A stretch of 64,000 bases of DNA from Gnetum montanum (taxonomy: Eukaryota; Streptophyta; Gnetopsida; Gnetales; Gnetaceae). This document shows, in pieces, positions 1 to 10,323 of this stretch. The stretch covers positions 179,851 to 243,850 of the forward strand of contig MNCI01004678.1 of the NCBI GenBank assembly GCA_015680685.1, in the 5' to 3' direction. The notes under the pieces are model-generated. The model did no database searches, was not told the DNA's origin, and saw nothing but the letters and a program-made list of their open reading frames with translations. The position numbers and the translations under genes were made by a program. Position 1 is the stretch's first letter. Each line of letters starts with the position of its first letter.

Positions 1-1286
1 ACGATGTAACAATGTGTAATAGCAGGCCATGGCAGCATCCAAGGGTTTGTGATGACCTTACTTCCAGCCTTGGATCTGCTTATGCAAATTGGACACTCTG
101 GAGTACGTTTGATACTTTTCGTTGAACAGTTCTAGCATCGTACTCCACCTCTTGATGGTTTCCAGTTCTAAGGACTGGTACCAACTCTCTGCTTCCTTGG
201 TGAGTGTCCTTGGGAACAACTTAAGTTTCTACCACTCACTGTCTAAATTCTGCAAGGCACAGGCATCGTGGAATGCCTATAAATGATTTTGGGGATCAGC
301 ATTGTATCCCCCTTCAAATCTTGGGATATTGTTCATGTTTAACCATTTGATCTGACTATCCTTCAATGCCTTGTGGGAATCCTAACTGCCTCCATTATGT
401 CAAGCATACTTTGGGTTGCGAGTAGGGGTTCATCATGATCATCTCTTTCATGACGCCTGTGATGTCTTCGTTGTTCCCTACTCTCCCTACATCCTTGCCC
501 TTGTCCTCTCTCTCGACTTTCCCGTTGAGGTCTTTCGTCCTGTTTACTTTTATCCTCACCTTTGTGTTCATGGTGGTTGCGCCCAGATGTGGAAGGAGAG
601 GATGAGTGATGTGAAGAAGGGGAAGAAGAAGGGGAACCATCACTGTGGCAATGTTTCTTGCCCTCTCTTCAGCTGCTACGGCCCCGATCGTGGTGACGAT
701 CTAAGTGCCCGTCCTTAGCATGAGTGGTTGTTCCTTCTGTGAACAGCTGGTGTTCACGGGCATCAGAACCAAGGATATGTATCGTTGATCGTAGGTTCTG
801 ATACCCTTCCTCCTCACCATCGTTAAGAGAGGGAACATCATTTGTTAAAGAACCCGTGATAAGGGGTTCCTCATCTCCTATTTCGCTAAGGACGTGCGGG
901 GCTTTGCCCTTCAGAAAAGCATGTTGACTCTCCTGCCTTAAGTCTCTCATATGTTGGGCATCTGTGGGATAATAATCCCTCATATCAAAATCTTCCACAA
1001 TGTATTCCGTGAAATGTTCTTGCATGCCAATCTGTGCCAAGGCACGGAAAAGCATGCGAGAGATTGATTGATCTGGGGGTAACACAATGTTACCTTGCAA
1101 ATCTCTCCACCACAGTTGTTCGTCCTGATGGAGAATAAAAGTAAAATTAGGAATATACTCATCAGGATGAGTATATGTCATCTTATATTGTTTAGGACTT
1201 GGCTGATTTTGGTTATGTGTTTTATGTTACTGACTGTCTCGTGTGTGGTCCTTAGGTGGTGAGTTGCTCTTATGAGAAGAAGGCAT
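1..1286 (-). pseudogene. gag: gag of element A (capsid/nucleocapsid polyprotein), partial
   Basis: The likely start is the minus-strand ATG at 1286 (MPSSHKSNSPP...), as in element C at 46160. An in-frame TAA after about 19 codons interrupts it; the frame resumes as MTYTHPDEYIPNFTFILHQD from 1181 and stays open to 669, covering the N-terminal domain with the family signature DEY-P-FT-IL-QDE--WRDL-GN-VLPPD. A His/Arg/Ser/Asp-rich linker follows, and after a frame change between about 360 and 1 the capsid core appears (RRWSTMLELFNEKYQTYSRV). Gag would form the cytoplasmic virus-like particle. This is the best preserved N-terminal domain in the window, but stops make it a pseudogene. Its C-terminus lies outside. 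Confidence 0.8.
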
Positions 1287-1407
1287 TTTTATCAGTGTGC
1301 TAATTTCACCATTATATAATTTTCTCTTGATTAACCCGAAGGTTCGTTAAGGCTCACAATGATGTGAGTGATATCCCTTATGTTCTATTCAGTGTACAAA
1401 CACTTAG

Positions 1408-1425
1408 TCCCTAGCAACAGCACTA
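1408..1425 (-). other. Primer-binding site of element A, tRNA-Asp type, degenerate
   Basis: The minus strand reads TAGTGCTGTTGCTAGGGA immediately inside the LTR. The plant Athila primer site, complementary to the tRNA-Asp 3' end, is TGGCGCCGTTGCCGGGGA; the differences here are nearly all C-to-T or G-to-A transitions. Comparable variants occur at elements A2, C, G and I. Confidence 0.75.
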
Positions 1426-1426
1426 A

Positions 1427-2359
1427 TGATGAGTGGCGAGGTACCCCTACACTCAACCATACGAAACGAGCGTAGTACACGCGATCTGGTTGAACTCCGC
1501 AGACTAAATGCCTAAACGCCCCATGGAACACTTGGGGTTAATCATTCATTGTCTTTCCAGACTTACTTATTGTTGTCATGGTGTATGGTTAAGTAAGTCC
1601 GAGGTATATGATTTTTATGGTCTTTTATGGTTTTTCTCCTATGCTAAGAGCGAAGGGTTGAGAAATCTAACTAACTCTAACTAAGGACCTAAGTCTAAAT
1701 TAACTAGCATCAGCATCTATTCCCACTTGCCGTACATACCCTAAACTATGCAACTGTGGCTACCAAACGCTAATCGTTATTGGGATCACCACACGTAATG
1801 CACGTGCTTGAAGTGGTCATATTGAGGCACTTAACTAGCCTAAACGTGATGAGCGGCCGATTTCTTGACTAGCCGTACACACCCGTAGATGCTTGTAATC
1901 AAGTCGTACTCATCCCGTATTCTAGGAGTTGAGGGTGAGAGAGACTAATCGTGAGGAGTAGCCGATTCCTTGGCTAGCCGTACACATTCGTCAACGCTCA
2001 TAACCGAGTCGTACTCATGCCGCGCTAATGCATGTAATAAATAACATGTAATAAAACCTATTCCATGCACTGCAAGGTTTATCCACAAAGCTCGTCTTTA
2101 TTGTCGTACACAACTTGCGTTCAGGTACAAAGCTGCTCGAATAAAGATCCGTTCACTTGGGGACTCCTGCTGCAGGCACATGGAAAATATTCTATCTCTG
2201 GAGTGATCAAACTGCCAAAGTTTCCCTACTTTAAGCCTAGGATGAGAAATGAGGGGAGTGTCGCCTCTTATTTATAGATTTGGCGGCAGATCGCGATATC
2301 GCGTACGCGATATTGCATGGGATGCAATATCACGGCCCATGCGATATCACATCTCATCA
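1427..2359 (-). repeat. 5' LTR of element A
   Basis: About 933 bp bounded by TGATGAG (minus-strand start at 2359) and CTCATCA (end at 1427), the same terminal inverted repeat as in element C. On the minus strand a TATAAATA box lies near 2265-2275, about 90 bp inside the U3 end, preceded by palindromic GATATCGCG motifs. U5 ends with the family's TATGGTTGAGTG motif and GGGGTACCTCGCCACTCATCA-like tail, directly followed by the primer site. Confidence 0.85.
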
Positions 2360-3165
2360 ATGAGTCACACCTTTGCGATGACTCCAGGCTCATCCTGCAA
2401 ACACAACTCAGAGAGAACAAGTAAACACGTCAAAGAAACCAAAGATGATAGAGGTCACATGTGACAACAAGCAAACATTAGCCATCATGAGATATAATTG
2501 GCATAACTTGAGAACTTTGTATCTTGTTTTGCATATTCTATGCAAAGTTTGTAGTCCTTTGAGATGCTAAATGGAGAGAAGGTCATGCACGCTTGCTTAT
2601 CACATCTTGTAAGGTCCATCAATATGACATAGTCTTTAAAGTTTGCAAATAAAGGCCAACAACACTAAAAACAAACATTTCAATGTTACATGTAATAAAG
2701 GCCATGTGAAGGTTTTTATATTGCCTTGTAGAGATTTGGTGATGTCTTGAGCAAACTAAGGTTCAAGCAAGGAACTTGATTTTCTCAATTAAGGTTGTAT
2801 GTTCAAAAAGGCTCACTATTTAAGCATTCAAGGTCAATTGGCCAAACAACATCATCCAAAGGGTCTATTTAAGCTCAAAAGTAGGTCGAATTATTCCCAC
2901 ATCTTCATAGTGTAATCTTGCATATCAACATTAGCAAATTAAGTGGCATCTACATGATGTAATTGTCAAATAAGGTCAAAACATGTCAAAATAATGTAAT
3001 GAATGATATTAATTGTTCACTTTGGGTATTATCTTGTCAAAGAAATAATAATTTGATAAAAAGGCCACCAATGAGTAAAACAATATAATTTTAGTCTCAA
3101 AATAAGTGAAATTGACCAAATATTACCTATTGTTAGCGTGTTTGAGCTAGAGGGGTAGTGTGTGT
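2360..3165. other. Unclassified AT-rich intergenic DNA
   Basis: Sequence flanking the U3 end of element A. I see no long ORF, LTR boundary, primer site or similarity to other parts of the window. Short runs such as TTGTCAAA recur but form no ordered array. Confidence 0.5.
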
Positions 3166-3280
3166 GCATCATACACTTGGTTGACATTGTATTTGACAAT
3201 CCTCGGCAACATGTGGGCATCATACACTAAGTTGACAATGTAGTTATGGCATCATACACTAAGTTGACAATGTAGTGTAT
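3166..3280 (+). repeat. Short tandem repeat, about 32-bp unit
   Basis: Two near-identical adjacent units (3217-3248 and 3249-3280) contain GCATCATACACTAAGTTGAC followed by AATGTAGT. A more diverged copy beginning at 3166 has TTGGTTGACATTG in place of the matching segment. No gene overlaps it. Confidence 0.8.
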
Positions 3281-3494
3281 AGACCATAGATTTAGGCTTC
3301 AAAGCATGTTTGGTCTAATTTCATTGTCAATTTCATTAGCACAACGTGTTTGGGCTAGACTTGGGCTTTTAGTCATGTGTGAATAGCGTTTTTTTACTAT
3401 GGCAACGAATTTTTCGCCAAAAAACAATGTGTTGGGTCAATTTCATTCTTAATTTCACTACTACAAACTATTTGGCACTCGGTATTCTAGATCT

Positions 3495-3672
3495 GAAGCT
3501 GTGGGATCCACTTGGTAGCGTATCAAAGCAAAAAGGCCAGCGTTTTAAGCTAGGGAAGTCAATTTCATTCCAAAAGGTAGCGTGAAGCTGTGGGATCCAC
3601 TTGGTAGCGTATCAGAGCAAAAAGGCCAGCGTTTTAAGCTAGGGAAGTCAATTTCATTCCAAAAGGTAGCGT
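3495..3672 (+). repeat. Perfectly adjoining 89-bp tandem duplication
   Basis: Units 3495-3583 and 3584-3672 begin GAAGCTGTGGGATCCACTTG and end AAAAGGTAGCGT. I see one difference (ATCAAAGC versus ATCAGAGC), so the duplication is recent compared with the surrounding decayed repeats. The unit also contains the words GTAGCGTATC and AGCGTTTT, and similar GCGTTTT words recur up to about 4300. Confidence 0.9.
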
Positions 3673-3886
3673 ATAGGGTGCATTTCATTGTCAATTTCAT
3701 TCTGGCAGGGTTAGAGAAAAATCCACCACCGCAACGTATTTAGTCAAACTTAGTTTTTAAAATTGCTTCTGCTCAGAGTATTTGAGCAAACTTGGGAATT
3801 TTTGGGTTTTTTCCTGTCACAGAGAGAGCGGGGGCCAGAACACAATCCAAATTCCAATCCACTCCTGCCAGAGACAGAGTTCCACC

Positions 3887-4192
3887 ATGTTATATCGTGC
3901 TGGTGGTGTCGAGAAAGCTGACGAAGGTGCGTATGGTAACCTTGCTGTTGACACGGCCTTTCCACGTTTGTTAGCGTCCGATGGTGCACCAACTTCACCG
4001 ACAAAATTGCGAAAGATGGGTATGATCACTGGTGCTGCTGCCAGAGTTCTACGGAGGCGTGAACTTGGAGTCTCTGTTAAGATGTTGTCGTGCATTTCCT
4101 GTGAGATCCCGCTGGTGGTGCGTTTTGGTTGGGAAAGGGGAAGAAAAGTTACGGTGTTTGGCTTTGATTTGGGTTTTTTGGCATGCGAGTGA
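3887..4192 (+). CDS. Uncertain ORF of 101 codons, possible gene or exon fragment
   Basis: An ATG in good plant/eukaryotic context (CCACCATGT) opens a frame to TGA at 4192 with product MLYRAGGVEKADEGAYGNLA..., rich in Ala, Gly, Arg and Leu and followed by a hydrophobic stretch near the C-terminus. Upstream in-frame codons are also open to about 3782, so the start is a choice. Base composition is visibly richer in G+C than the flanking repeats, which is why it stands out. I recognise no domain. It could be exon 1 of a captured or decayed host gene, or chance. The reverse strand is also partly open here (3817-4095), which weakens the coding argument. Confidence 0.22.
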   Translation: MLYRAGGVEKADEGAYGNLAVDTAFPRLLASDGAPTSPTKLRKMGMITGAAARVLRRRELGVSVKMLSCISCEIPLVVRFGWERGRKVTVFGFDLGFLACE

Positions 4193-4689
4193 TGATACTA
4201 GGCAACGTTTTTGGGTTGGAGGGTAGGCTGAGCATGGTAATATATTATTTTATTTAGTTTGCGTTGGCTGGGCGGACTAGCGTTTTTCGATGTGTAGGCC
4301 TTGGAAAGAGTTAGCATTTTTCTAACCCTACGGGCCTGGGAGAAAAAATAGCATTTTCTTGTTATTTCTATTTTTACCATATTTACCAATCAACTGAAGT
4401 ACTCTATCTGCAAAGCCAGAAAGAGTCAAGCATTGGCTATGGTTATGGGTGCATCATTTGTTATTTTTAGACAAAAATATAATATAGAAGTTAGCCTTTG
4501 GCAATGACAATAAGACCTTCCTCTATCGTAGCCCCTCAACCATCTAAAATCCATAAACATTGTAACTTGTGACATTGACTTATGAGCTCAACAACAGGCT
4601 CTATATCCAGCAACAATCTCTGAAAAGCCAAAATAAACTGGTAAGCATACAGATATCTTCATTGCAAGGTTGCAATTGTTTGTCAAAAT
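4193..4689. other. Unclassified DNA upstream of element A2
   Basis: No ORF or LTR boundary is recognised. The expected body of A2's 5' LTR should lie here, but I find no resemblance to the other LTRs until about 4690, so the LTR is either truncated or from a diverged subfamily. Confidence 0.4.
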
Positions 4690-4739
4690 GTCTATGATGA
4701 CTTGTATGGTTGAGTGTTGGAAAACCCAATTGCTCATCA
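4690..4739 (+). repeat. U5 end of the A2 5' LTR
   Basis: GACTTGTATGGTTGAGTGTT followed by GGAAAACCCAATTGCTCATCA ends exactly before the primer site. The same tail occurs at 27.96-28.00 kb in element D. The remaining upstream LTR is not recognisable. Confidence 0.7.
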
Positions 4740-4740
4740 T

Positions 4741-4758
4741 TGGCATCATTGTTAGGGA
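4741..4758 (+). other. Primer-binding site of element A2, tRNA-Asp type
   Basis: TGGCATCATTGTTAGGGA follows the CTCATCA LTR end after one base. It is a transition-decayed form of TGGCGCCGTTGCCGGGGA, the site complementary to plant tRNA-Asp used by Athila-type elements. Confidence 0.8.
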
Positions 4759-4882
4759 TGTGTCAATGTTTGCTAAGTAATTGATTTTACAAAGTTTGTT
4801 GTACCAAGTATCACAAAGTACACCCTTTCATACTTAAAACTTTCTTTTACAAGTACAGACACTTAAGCAATAAACAATTAAC

Positions 4883-6790
4883 ATGGCTTCTATAATTAAA
4901 GAAAAATCTCCACCTGCCACTAAATTCCATGAGAGTCATGACAAGGACTACAATGAAGGAGAATGGAGTGCACCGATGCAAACCAGAATTTCTTATGCTC
5001 ATACTGATCCTTACTATCTTGATTTCACATTTGTTTTTCACTAGGATGAACAACTTAGATGGAGAGATTTTCATGGCAATATTGTCTTGCCTCTGGAACG
5101 TTCAGCACCATTAATGCTTCAAGAAACCTTTATGAGGTCAAATTTTGGCCATGTGTAAGAGGGTTACCACATCACCAAACATATGACTAGGCCATACCAA
5201 CCAATAGAAGCTCAAGCAACAAGGGATGCCGTAATGGAGACAAAGCATGAATGTGACAAGGGCAAGAAAGCACCACAAATAGTTGTCTTGGAAGAAAATA
5301 AAGATGTGATATTCCAAACGAAGAAGTTGTATCAGACTAACGGTTTTCATTCCCGAACACCGGTTGTCTGCATTGAAGATCCTGGTAAGATCAAGCTGTA
5401 TTCAACTCTTGTAGAAACTCCTGAAAGAGATAAGGAAGGAAGACTCCAGACTTAGGAGGAATTCAAGGCCTAAGGCCTCCACTAAATTCAAGCACCATTC
5501 TCCAACTCCTTCATCTTCTTCCTCACACTTGTTTATGGATTCTAGCAAGAGAGCATGAAGACTCAAGGATCACAATGGGGAAAGATGGAGAGACCATGAG
5601 AGACATGCACATCGAAGAAGGCATCCTAATGAAGAGGAAGCTAACTATGATGAATGAAGAGAAAGGATCAAGCATGAGGATAGAGAGCATCATGAGCATT
5701 GAAGGGGTACCACTACAATAGAGCTTACAAACCTAAAGACTACGAAGAACCCCTACTAGCCACTCAAAATATGATTAACATCAAGGAAGCTGTGTATATT
5801 CCTACTAGGCATGTAATGGATAGTCACATGAAGCAACTAGACATGAATAATATTCCAAAATTTGAAGGTGGATACAATGCAGATCCACAACACCATCTTC
5901 AAGTCTTCCATGATGCATGTGCCCTACAAAATATTGAAAATGATTGGCAAAAAATTAAAGTTGTTTTCTAGCACATTCATAAAGAAAGCAGAGAACTAGT
6001 AATTCCCTTAGAACTAGAATCAATTCAAAGATGGAATACCATGCTAAAGCTTTTTAATAACAAATATCAAACTTATTCTAGAGTGTCTAATTTGAGAAAA
6101 TACATTTAAGGATGGAAGCAAGGGACACATGAATTCCTTGATGTGGCAATGCAAAGATGCTATTCCTTACTACATAGCTGCCCAGGCCATGAAGTTTCTC
6201 AAAGGGAACAACTCCAACACATTGCTAATGGGCTACAAAACAAGACTAGAGAAACTCTTGGGGTATATGCCCAAGGTAAATTATCCAAGATGACTGCTCA
6301 CTGTATTCAAAGATTAATTGATCAAGTGACCAAAGAAGAAGGAGAATTAAAAAAAAATGCAAAAGACTATAATAGAGATCTAGTGATAAGGAAAAGGGAT
6401 GTAAGAATATGTGAATCACAAGAAGAAGAAACTTTGGAAGATATGATCCAATAGAAGACTCTACTAATTCAGAAATTAGTTAATGATATTGTAACTAAGG
6501 TAGAGAAAATGTGGGATTTCGTGGATTGGAAGTTTGCTACAACATTAAAGATAGTAGAGGAAAAGATTGAACAAGCCCTAAACCAAAGCAAGGAAAAGAA
6601 GAAAAAAAGAGACAATGGATGAGAGAACTATAGGAACAAAGGAAAAGTTGATGCGATAGAGGAATTAATGGACTCTAATTCAAAGGATGGCGAAGGATGC
6701 AAAGTGTGCTAGTATGAACATCCTACAAGATGTTGCCCTATTATGGCCCACTTACAAGTGTCTAGGGCATATGTACTTAATCCAAAATTT
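4883..6790 (+). pseudogene. gag: gag of element A2
   Basis: ATG at 4883 (MASIIKEKSPP) leads into RISYAHTDPYYLDFTFVFH, a TAG, then DEQLRWRDFHGNIVLPLERS, homologous to the N-terminal domains of A, C and I. A charged His/Arg/Ser linker spans about 5180-5690. The capsid core follows with LDMNNIPKFEGGYNADPQHH (from about 5840) and TRETLGVYAQGKLSKM (about 6250), ending in a zinc-knuckle-like C-KV-C-x3-H-x4-C motif near 6700. Frames change several times and the first stop is CAG to TAG, so it is dead. The order of domains is normal for plant Ty3/gypsy gag; only the short CX2CX3HX4C spacing differs from the textbook CX2CX4HX4C. Confidence 0.85.
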
Positions 6791-7515
6791 ATAAAAAAAA
6801 CAATTGACCAAATGATTACCTTATCCACAAGGTAATTTCTGACAACCCTACCAACAAACATACTATCCAAGTGGGGCTTATCCTCAACCACAAGAGCAAT
6901 ACTAGTAGCAGTGGTGACAACTACAAATGTAGGGAATGTCACCAGCAAGGCAACAATATCTGTATAGACAACCTGATCCCTATAGATTCTATATTCAATG
7001 TCCAATCTCTTCAGGGAACACTTTAGTCCATACCTCCTCTCACTACTATCCACCAGAATATCATAGATCCACTACCTTCCAGATGGATCCAAACTCTTAC
7101 ATATCCCAACTAGTAGCTAGTCCTTCACTTTAAGCTCACAACACTTTACCAATAATACTACCACCCATTATACAAGGAGAACTGTCACGACAACCATAGT
7201 AGAAAAGTGCTACTAGGACAGTGAGTATATAGAGAGAGGATCATATCATCAATACTAAAGGTAAATCTAGGAAACATTCTTTCATTAGGACAAGTCCAAA
7301 AAAGGCTAATAGAGCAAGGACTATATTCGATCATGTTCCTTCTACAACAAATCCTCCTACAAACAACATGCTTCCACAACAATCAAATCAAAACTTAGAA
7401 TGATCATGCTAACTGATATAGTATTAGACTAGATAAAAGTAGGAAATTTTCCTAAGAAACGAATAGATCCTATAAATCCTCTAATTTATTTGCAAATTTG
7501 CTAAAAGCTCACTAT
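6791..7515 (+). pseudogene. Gln/Pro/Tyr/His-rich section between gag and protease (A2)
   Basis: Broken frames rich in Gln, Pro, Tyr and His (for example PARQQYLYRQPDPYRFYIQC from about 6937) correspond to the better preserved segment 48110-48676 of element C. Low-complexity linkers of this kind join nucleocapsid to protease in these elements. No domain is visible. Confidence 0.55.
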
Positions 7516-7855
7516 TCAAAGCTCTACTAGACTTAGGTTCTAGAATTAATTTGATACCTCAAGAAACATACAAATCATGGAACCTATTGCCATTAAAGAA
7601 GTGCAACATAAGGCTAGAGATTGCAAATCAATTATTTATCATTCCTTTGGAATAAATAGAGGATGTAGTGACCACTATCAATGGGTGGTCTTATCCAATA
7701 GATTGTCTTGTGATTGATGAGAAGAATGATAATAGCAACTTTCCTATCATTATGGGAAGAGCATGGATTAGTAAAATTAATGCTAAGCTAAGAATGAGAG
7801 ACTTGTCCTTGGAAATTTCTAAGGAAGATGAGCATGGAGCCATACATACATAAAG
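7516..7855 (+). pseudogene. Retroviral-type aspartic protease of element A2
   Basis: The active-site loop reads ALLDLGSRINLIPQE, where the normal D-S/T-G is D-L-G, followed by LPLKKCNIRLEIANQ, a stop in place of the usual Leu/Gly-Leu, VTTINGWSYPIDCLVIDEKN and FPIIMGRAWISKINAKLRMR. The motif FPIIxGRAWxSxI is the flap/C-terminal ILGR element typical of Athila/Tat proteases. It would cleave the Gag-Pol polyprotein in the particle. No pol follows; the frame ends and noncoding sequence begins. Confidence 0.8.
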
Positions 7856-9143
7856 AATTCCATGCATTACTTACGATAAAGAAAGATGCAATGGTGGACA
7901 TAAAGTTCAAAATGTCAACATCATCCTCACACCAGCCCACAACAAATGTGAAAAACAAGTGTGTATGCAAAAGAAATAATGGACACTAAACCAACAGACA
8001 CCCATTGCTTAAAAAATGAGAGCATAAAACTATCCAAAACATGCATGAAAAAAACCAATTCACTTATTAACTCCTACTCCAAGAAAATGAACTAAATCAA
8101 GAATTTACAAAAGGATATCCTAAACCATGACCATACACCAACAACAAGTAGTAAATACGAAGACTCAAAACTCAAAATTAAGAATAAATAAGAAAACATA
8201 GTTGGATTTTCTAAAATGGAAAGACCATCTAGTCCAATGGAATATGTATCTCCAAAAGATAAAAATCTGATTATCATCAATGTTACATGGGATAATAAAT
8301 GAAAATCTAAATCACTAAGGATAATAAACAACAAACCTAAAGTGTATGATCATGGGAATATAAGGCTCATTTTTTAAATAGTCGCATGTGAGTTCAATCA
8401 TGGGGGAGATGCCCTAACTTGAATTAGGAATTGATAAGTGCTTTTCAAGTTTTTTGTTTTATGATTTTTTGATTTCCAATTTTTGTTGTACTTTTTAAAT
8501 TTCTTACTAATTTTTATATTCTTTGATATCTTTCCTATTCTTTCATACATTTTCACATTTCTTAATCATTTCACATTCCTTTAATATCTTTCAAATTCTT
8601 ATACATTTTTCTATTCATACTATTTTTCCATAATTTTTACTATCTTTCATGTACATATTTTTGTTGATTTCTCAATAAAGTATAAAGGAATAAAATAAGA
8701 TGTAGTTACAATAATAAGAATATCATCCTATGTTATCAAATCATCGAAGGACTAATGCTATAGATAGTGAGAGCACATCATCAATCCACTCATTTCTAAT
8801 AATAAGAGGTTCTTACCATAGCCATAATAACATTCTCTTCACAATAAAATTAAAATAAATATGTAATCATTATGTCTAGATAGAAAAGTAAAGAACCAAG
8901 AGGGAATGAAAAGGGTTCGATATCAAGGGTATTTGTGGATTCTCTAATACTATTACTATAATTCATATCTTATTGTTAAGTTGTATTATTTACTTGAGTT
9001 CTAATAAAAAATGAAAGTATGTCTAAAATAAGTACTATCTTACCATGTTATCGGAAAGGCATGTTAGCCATGCTTGAAGGTAGTCCTCTAGTAAGGTTGA
9101 CATATTAATAACATAATAAATGCATAGAATAAAAATTTATGGG
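7856..9143 (+). other. 3' noncoding tract of element A2
   Basis: No ORF of note. A GGGGGAGATG polypurine core at about 8400 corresponds to 49597 in element C, and T-rich stretches follow (8440-8660), as in C at 49640-49760 and in G on the other strand around 38800. The shared layout shows this tract is an old part of the element and not random flanking DNA. Confidence 0.6.
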
Positions 9144-9423
9144 GGTTACATTGGAAAGATATATTACCCATCCCTCAATTTAGGTGACTTCTCATAAATT
9201 TCAAGGTTTTTTAGACTCATTGGTTATAGGGATATAAAGACATATTACCCATGCCTGAAAGTAGGCAACTTCTCAAAAATTTTAAGGTTTCTTAGACTCA
9301 TTGGTTACAGGGCTAGAAAGACATGTTATCCATGCTTTAAGGTAGGAAAATTCTCATAAATTTCAAGGTTTCTTAGACTTACATTGGTTATAGGGATAGA
9401 AAGGCATGTTACCCATGCTTGAA
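9144..9423 (+). repeat. Tandem repeat of about 81-83 bp, more than three copies
   Basis: Units start at about 9144, 9218, 9299 and 9382 with CATTGGTTATAGGGATA, then AAAGGCATGTTACCCATGCTT, TCTCATAAATTTCAAGG and TTTCTTAGACTC. The equivalent segment is present once in element G (minus, about 38000-38060) and once, diverged, in C (about 50270), so the array grew within the A2 lineage. Confidence 0.85.
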
Positions 9424-9881
9424 AGTACTCCTTTATCCAATGGCAAAGTCTTCTTTAAAAAATAAAGTGTGTTGTTGATAAATTGCTTCCTTAAATTTCA
9501 TTGCCAAGTGTTAATATTTCTTGGAGTTGTGGTAGTCTTATGGTTGTTAAGTTTGGAATTATATAATGCGGTATCATTGGTAAGTGGTATGAACTTGATT
9601 TGAATCTTGTACGAAAGGGTTAATGATTACTTTAACCATATATTACACACAAAATTCATTATGGCTATTATTAGAAACCTCATGTTCCACTTTTTGTAAT
9701 CCTTGCTACTTCCATTCCATCTCACTGTTATATACAATCATAATTTAATGGTTTTGTATAATATAGTATTATATTCTCATTAAGGCAATACCAGCATATG
9801 TGTTTTGGAAGACATGTATGTTTTACATTCAACTCCTTGAGTGCCTATGACACTTGTAGGTATGGTTATACAAGGACACTA

Positions 9882-9913
9882 AGGGCTAGAGCCTACTTTG
9901 GGGAAGATCCACT
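9882..9913 (+). other. Conserved 3' noncoding motif of the gag-protease elements
   Basis: The run AGGGCTAGAGCCTACTTTGG followed by GGAAGATCCACT is closely matched in element C (50732-50761) and element G (minus strand, 37542-37582). It lies outside any ORF in all three. Its core CTACTTTGGGGA resembles a polypurine-rich priming or packaging signal but its function is unknown. Confidence 0.6.
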
Positions 9914-10232
9914 TATATAACTCTTTTTCTTCATACCTGACAACCATTTCTACATCATCTTGTATATCCAAAATACTTACGCAATTATTGTTACGTTTCT
10001 ATACATTCCTTTTTGTACATACATTTAGCAAATTCTACCATCCATCTCCTATAAACTTCATCGACTTACTTTGCCTAAATTCCTTCTTTTATATATTTTT
10101 AATGATAAATTCCTACATAACGGGCATCAACCATGATCAAGAATCCTTTAGACCATCTTTATATGTTCCAGACTATCCACTTCACTTAATTTTTTCATCA
10201 AAAATTGCTCAAAATATGGAAAATTTCCACGG
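9914..10232 (+). other. T-rich tail of element A2
   Basis: Pyrimidine-rich sequence with an open but uninformative plus-strand frame (9898-10266), corresponding in position to 50770-50940 of element C. No domain is recognised. Confidence 0.45.
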
Positions 10233-10323
10233 TGACATCGTAGTTACAATGTATGATGCCCTATGACATCACATCAATGATGTCATATCTACGATTTATC
10301 CTATATAAACTATTATATATACA
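10233..10323 (+). promoter_or_regulatory. LTR-like U3 remnant with TATA box, cut by element B
   Basis: TGACATCGTAG starts a stretch with inverted GACATC/GATGTC words and a TATATAAA box at 10302-10309, resembling the GATATC-rich U3 plus TATA of elements A, C and D. Element B is inserted immediately after, so the rest of this putative 3' LTR should resume at 23586. No clear polypurine tract precedes it. Confidence 0.45.
10319..10323 (+). repeat. Target-site duplication of element B, left copy (ATACA)
   Basis: ATACA immediately precedes the TG of the left LTR and is repeated exactly at 23581-23585. Confidence 0.9.

Larger units (their letters stand above)
1..2359 (-). mobile_element. Element A: 5' part of an Athila-like Ty3/gypsy retrotransposon
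   Basis: Reading the minus strand from 2359 there is an LTR, a degenerate tRNA-Asp primer site and a long gag region that runs off the left edge of the window. The gag protein matches that of elements A2, C, G and I here. Protease, pol and the 3' LTR are outside the window, so autonomy and target duplication cannot be judged. The LTR keeps intact CpG-rich palindromes, which suggests it is one of the younger members of this family. Confidence 0.85.
4690..10323 (+). mobile_element. Element A2: Athila-like gag-protease element, interrupted by element B
   Basis: Order on the plus strand: LTR end, tRNA-Asp-type primer site (4741), gag (from 4883), Pro/Gln/Tyr-rich section, aspartic protease (about 7516-7855), then about 2.3 kb without coding potential. 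No reverse transcriptase or integrase follows. The 3' noncoding tract is shared with elements C and G. Element B is inserted at 10323. The plus-strand U5 tail matches the LTR of element D, so A2 and D could be halves of one element, but this is not proven. Confidence 0.75.

Noticed and set aside
1181-1286. In-frame stop about 20 codons into gag in both A (TAA) and C (TGA), as a possible conserved recoding or uORF signal
   Set aside because: The aligned codon in A2 is an ordinary sense codon (Asp) and I has stops elsewhere, so independent decay of a CGA or CAA codon is the simpler account.
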